64,000 nucleotides of DNA. Source: Paramacrobiotus metropolitanus (lineage: Eukaryota > Tardigrada > Eutardigrada > Parachela > Macrobiotidae). The translations under genes and the position numbers were made by a program. Under the pieces are notes generated by a model, which saw only the letters and a list, made by a program, of their open reading frames with translations, did not search any database and was not told the DNA's origin. Positions 60,312 through 64,000 of the stretch are shown in pieces; within the stretch, counting starts at the first letter, position 1, and every line of letters starts with the position of its first letter. The DNA is taken from contig NW_026570221.1 of NCBI RefSeq assembly GCF_019649055.1, positions 2,108,001 through 2,172,000 of the forward strand. The letters run 5' to 3'.

Positions 60312-63300
60312 CCTTTCAGATCAAGAAGATCTGCTGACCTCGACGAAGACGATGAAAAGAACGAACAACAAGAGAAAGAGATCATTGTTCGAAGAATTAA
60401 AGTGCAGAAAGCAAGAATCCCAGAAGGAGCGATCAAGGTTTACAGCGACCAACGAGTTAAGCTGAGACCAAACCTTGGCACACGCGTAAAGGTCAAGATG
60501 GGCGTTCATGTGCCACGGAATCAGAAGCTGATGTATACAGCAACTCCTCAAAAGGATAATGAAGTCCAACCGAGAACGGGAGTCACGGACCATAACGGCA
60601 CTCGATTCGAAATCATTATCGAAAACCGAAGCAAAAGCCGAAAGACCGTAAGGAAGGGCCAATTTCTCGGTTACGTAGAACATTACGAACACCTTGAGAA
60701 CGTAAAGGTCAATTCGGCTACCGTCGTGAAAAACATACTTGAAGATCCTGAAGTGGACGCAAAGACGAAAGAAGAACTGAATGATATCATTGAAAGATTA
60801 AAGTTAGGACCAGACCTAACTGAAGAACAGAAGAATGACGTGCGAAACGCATTTTGGGAGTTTTGGAAAGTTCTCCCCACGTCAAAGAAACCGTACGGCG
60901 ATGTCAAAGGGGTAACGCACACTATTGACACAGCCGATGCCAAACCGGTTAAATGCAATCCAGCAAGAACAAGTTGGAAAGGTCGTGAATTCATCACAAA
61001 GCACATCGAAGAGATGCTACAGCAAGATGTCATTGAACCATCCGATGCGGAATGGAGTTTTCCGGTCGTACTCGCCGCAAAGAAGAATGGCGACGGAACT
61101 ATGGGAACAAGATTCTGCGTCAATTACATTTTGCTGAACAAGCTGACGAAAAAGAACAACTATCCACTGCCGAACCCAGATGAACTGCTTGACGCGTGCG
61201 CGGGAAACAAGTACTACGGCAAGATGGACTTACAAAGTGGCTTCTGGCAGATCCCAATGGATCCAGCGTCGAAAGATAAGACAACTTTCGTCACGCAGGA
61301 CGGAATGTTCCGTTTCAAAAGAATGCCTTTTGGAGTCTGCAATGGACCTGCGACCTTTCAACTTTGTATGGATAAAGTCTTGTCGAACGCAAAGAGAATG
61401 GGATGCGTTTTCGGTTACATTGATGACGTGATCTTCGCAGGGAAGACCTGGGAGATCTTCATGCAGAACTTAAGGAATGTCCTTCAAAGTTTGGTCGACG
61501 CAGGCTTTACAATCAAGCCGACGAAATGCGAATTTGGCATGCGCGAAATGGGATTCTTGGGGCATATCCTAAGCGAGAATGGTATCAAAATGGATCCCGA
61601 AAAGGTCATGGCAGTTAATGGCCAAAAGAAACCGACAACTGAACGGCAGTTGAGGTCATTCCTCGGATTAGCGAACTATTACCGAAAGTTCATCCTTGGA
61701 TACGCGCAAAAGACGGCGCATCTCTACGAATTGCTAAGACACGACAAAAACATCAAAAGAGATTGGTCAGCAGTCCATGACCAAGAATTCAATGACCTTA
61801 AAGAAGCGCTGTGTAAGGATCCAGTACTGAAGAAGTTTGATCCGACAAAACCGACAGTGATCGAGTGTGACGCATCAAAGGAAGGGCTAGGTGCGATCTT
61901 GTCCCAAGATGGACATCCCATTGCATACGCAAGCCGCGTTTTGCACGGAGCGGAAAAGAATTACGGAGTAACAGAATGGGAATGCCTGGCGGTAGTTTTC
62001 GCCGTCAGAAAGTTCAAGTCGTACATCGACTACTCCGAATTCACAGTGAGAACGGATCACAAAGCTTTGACGAACCTCTTAAGATCGGAGTCGAACAAAT
62101 CATGTATGAATCCAAGATTGACAAGATGGGCATTGGCACTTCAAGGTCACCGATTCAAGATCGAATACAAGCCGGGCAAATACTGCGACAACGCAGATGC
62201 CCTTTCAAGAGCGCCAATTGAAGGTCCCACTTGCAACGAAGAAGAGTATGATGAAATCCCAAACTTCGAAGATTACAAGAACGAACTCAACAGAGAAGAA
62301 CCTCCGATTGAAGTTTGGCAACTTTTCGTACAATTAGCCGAAGAAAGGGAAGAACGGCTGAAAGCCGACATGAGAAGGGTTGTGTCGGAAGAAAAAGAAA
62401 GCGGAGACATGCGCTCGAGCATAAATGAAGCAGAGCGTAGTCGTCGTCTTACTTTCGAACCCCGCTCTGCTACCAAGATAAAGGTCAACAGAGTGAGAAA
62501 AGAAGCTTCCGAACGAAAAGATGGAAAGGTCACGAAATACGGTCAGAAAATGGTAGACCAGAATGACCTTCGCGAAGCAGAAATTCTCTCCGAATACATT
62601 CCGGAAGAGTGTCCCATCAGATTGCTGAGATTCTCAAAGAAAATCGAGAAAGGTCACAAGCCTCTTCCGAGATGCAAGGTCATCAAAGATTGGAATGAAC
62701 TCAGCACTGCAGTAGTCCGCATCGTCAACCTACAAGGAGACGAAGAAGAAGAAGATGATACGAATTTGCAGTTGCGGAATAAGCAGCTAAAAGATCCGCA
62801 CTTGGCAATGATCATCGATGAATTGGAGCACCTGCAAGACGCAGACAAAAGGTCAAAGTTTGAGACGCATTACCAGTTATGGAACGGCATACTGTATCGC
62901 GTCAAAGACCAGAAAGGAAGACTCGAAAGGACATATGTGGTACCGTTGCAAATGAGAAGGGCTATCATCCATGCATTGCATGATGAAAAAGCAGCAGGTC
63001 ATTTTGGCTTCGAAAAGACGTTGGCCGCGAACCGGCTCAGATATTACTGGGACCGTATGAGTACGGATGTCAAGAATTACATCCTCGCGTGCCAAGGATG
63101 CCAATTCATAAAGACGCCAAGAAAGTGTCCACCTGGAAAGCTCCAAGAGATCAAAGTCGGTCATCCATTCTTCAGAGTCTACGCGGATCTGAAAGGACCC
63201 CTACTTCCAACGAAGAAAAGAGGATACAAATACATTGCGGTCTTCATCGACCAGCTGACGAAGTATGTCATAGCGGAGCCAATGAAAACAGCTACTGCAA

Positions 63301-64000
63301 AGGAATTCGCAAAGATCTTTGTGAAGCATGTAATTCTGGTGCACGGAGCGCCACATATTCTCCATACGGATCGCGGAAGGCATTTCACCGCAGAAGTACT
63401 GAAAAAGGTCACCAACGTGTTCAAAATCAAACACACGTTTGGAACAGCATACCATCCTGAAGGTCAAGGACAGGTGGAAAGGCAGATGCAGACCATCAGT
63501 GATGGATTGTCGCAGTACCTGAAAGCGGGAAATGAAAGGAAGTTCAACAAGTATCTTCCTTACGTCATATCGGCAATGAACCGTGCAGTACATGCAACGA
63601 CGGGGTACTCAGCGTACTACATGCTTCACGGGAGAGAAATGACCATGCCAGAAGACGTAGTGACGAAGACGAACGTTCCTGACGACTACGGTGCACCAGA
63701 CGAATGGGTCGAAACCATGAAAAGGAACTTGACCTTTTCAGAAGAAGTGGCGAAGTGCAACATCAAAGATGCTTACGAAAAGCACGCGGAAATCTACAAC
63801 AAGAAGAAGTCAGAGCCGCAATTCAAAGTCGGAGATCGAGTCTTAATTAGACTCCCGAAAGATACAAAGCAAGGAAAGAAGGAAAACCAATCCGACTTCA
63901 AGAATAAATATGACAAAGTGTGGAAGATTCTCAGTTTTCCGAGACCGAACGAAGTCGAGGTCATCGAGCAAGATGCGGTGAAAGAACCGGACCTACGAGT
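60312..64000 (+). CDS. pol: Retrotransposon Pol: RT, RNase H and integrase (open to right edge)
   Basis: One frame is open from 60312 to the window end; the first ATG in it is 60498. RT spans about 60930-61500 with the catalytic YIDD at 61416-61427. RNase H lies at about 61850-62070 (ECDASKEGLGAIL, the Glu of TEWECLAV, RTDHKAL). After a charged linker, integrase has the H-H-C-C zinc fold at about 62970-63105 (HDEK, GHFG, CQGC). The catalytic triad is Asp at 63186-63188, Asp at 63369-63371 and Glu at 63477-63479, with exactly 35 residues between the last two. A GPY/F-like C-terminal module (FKVGDRVLIRLP) follows. All catalytic residues are intact, so the copy is young or recently active, despite the upstream frame breaks. 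RNase H comes before integrase, as in Ty3/gypsy. Confidence 0.93.

Larger units (their letters stand above)
50200..64000 (+). mobile_element. Ty3/gypsy-type LTR retrotransposon, right end outside the window
   Basis: The order capsid, zinc knuckle, protease, RT, RNase H, integrase places it in Ty3/gypsy. The visible part is about 13.8 kb, far longer than usual 5-8 kb elements. The excess comes from a coiled-coil extension before the capsid and a charged spacer between protease and RT. Coding sequence changes frame at about 52340, 52745, 53630, the gag/pro overlap (54904-55553), about 57945, 58160, 59800, 60126 and 60330. Catalytic motifs are intact. No envelope gene is seen. The left border is approximate. 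Confidence 0.85.

Overview
This is eukaryotic DNA from a small-genome invertebrate. Host genes are split into many short exons with GT-AG introns, often only 50-150 bp long. The gene set includes a clip-type secreted serine protease, a SUN-domain nuclear envelope protein, a NIPA/ZC3HC1-like protein and a proteasomal ATPase. That content fits an ecdysozoan such as a tardigrade or a relative, but nothing here fixes the species. Most host genes become visible only when exons are joined by splice-site phase. I give joined exon coordinates where every phase agrees.

Layout. Positions 1-9800 hold four minus-strand genes: a chromodomain protein cut by the left edge, a clip-domain trypsin-like protease, a small Cys-rich secreted protein, and a secreted cystatin. 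Positions 9815-19448 are one 17-exon SUN-domain gene, minus strand. Positions 21854-24307 (minus) and 24898-28660 (plus) are a head-to-head pair: a ZC3HC1/NIPA-like zinc protein and the 26S proteasome ATPase Rpt3 (PSMC4). Positions 29616-43454 hold three tandem plus-strand copies of a secreted protein family I do not recognise. Copy 2 is intact (563 aa). Copies 1 and 3 are damaged. Between copies 2 and 3 lies an unrelated nine-exon minus-strand coiled-coil gene with a 141-bp hAT-type MITE in an intron. Positions 43888-49334 hold a small secreted protein, a four-TM protein with a PPxY motif, and a class A GPCR relic.

From about 50.2 kb to the right edge is one large Ty3/gypsy-type LTR retrotransposon, plus strand. 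It has capsid, zinc knuckle, aspartic protease, RT, RNase H and D,D35E integrase. Its architecture is unusual: about 2 kb of coiled coil lies before the capsid and about 2.5 kb of charged low-complexity coding sequence lies between protease and RT. The coding region changes frame several times.

The most unusual signal lies inside this element, at nucleotide rather than protein level. First, the octamer AAAGGTCA (or TGACCTTT) and close forms occur more than 60 times in about 13 kb, on both strands and in all three codon registers. Seven copies of TGACCTTTA lie in 317 bp of the untranslated leader. Second, every one of eleven AAAGTAA/AAAGCAA heptamers at 55.6-56.5 kb sits exactly in the loop of a perfect short hairpin. 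The loop is constant and the stem changes from copy to copy with matching changes on both sides. Further hairpin families with constant loops and changing stems occur at 50.3, 55.6-57.3, 57.95-58.2, 59.5 and 59.8-59.9 kb. This points to a genome-wide RNA (or single-strand DNA) structure and motif code in the element that I cannot match to anything described.
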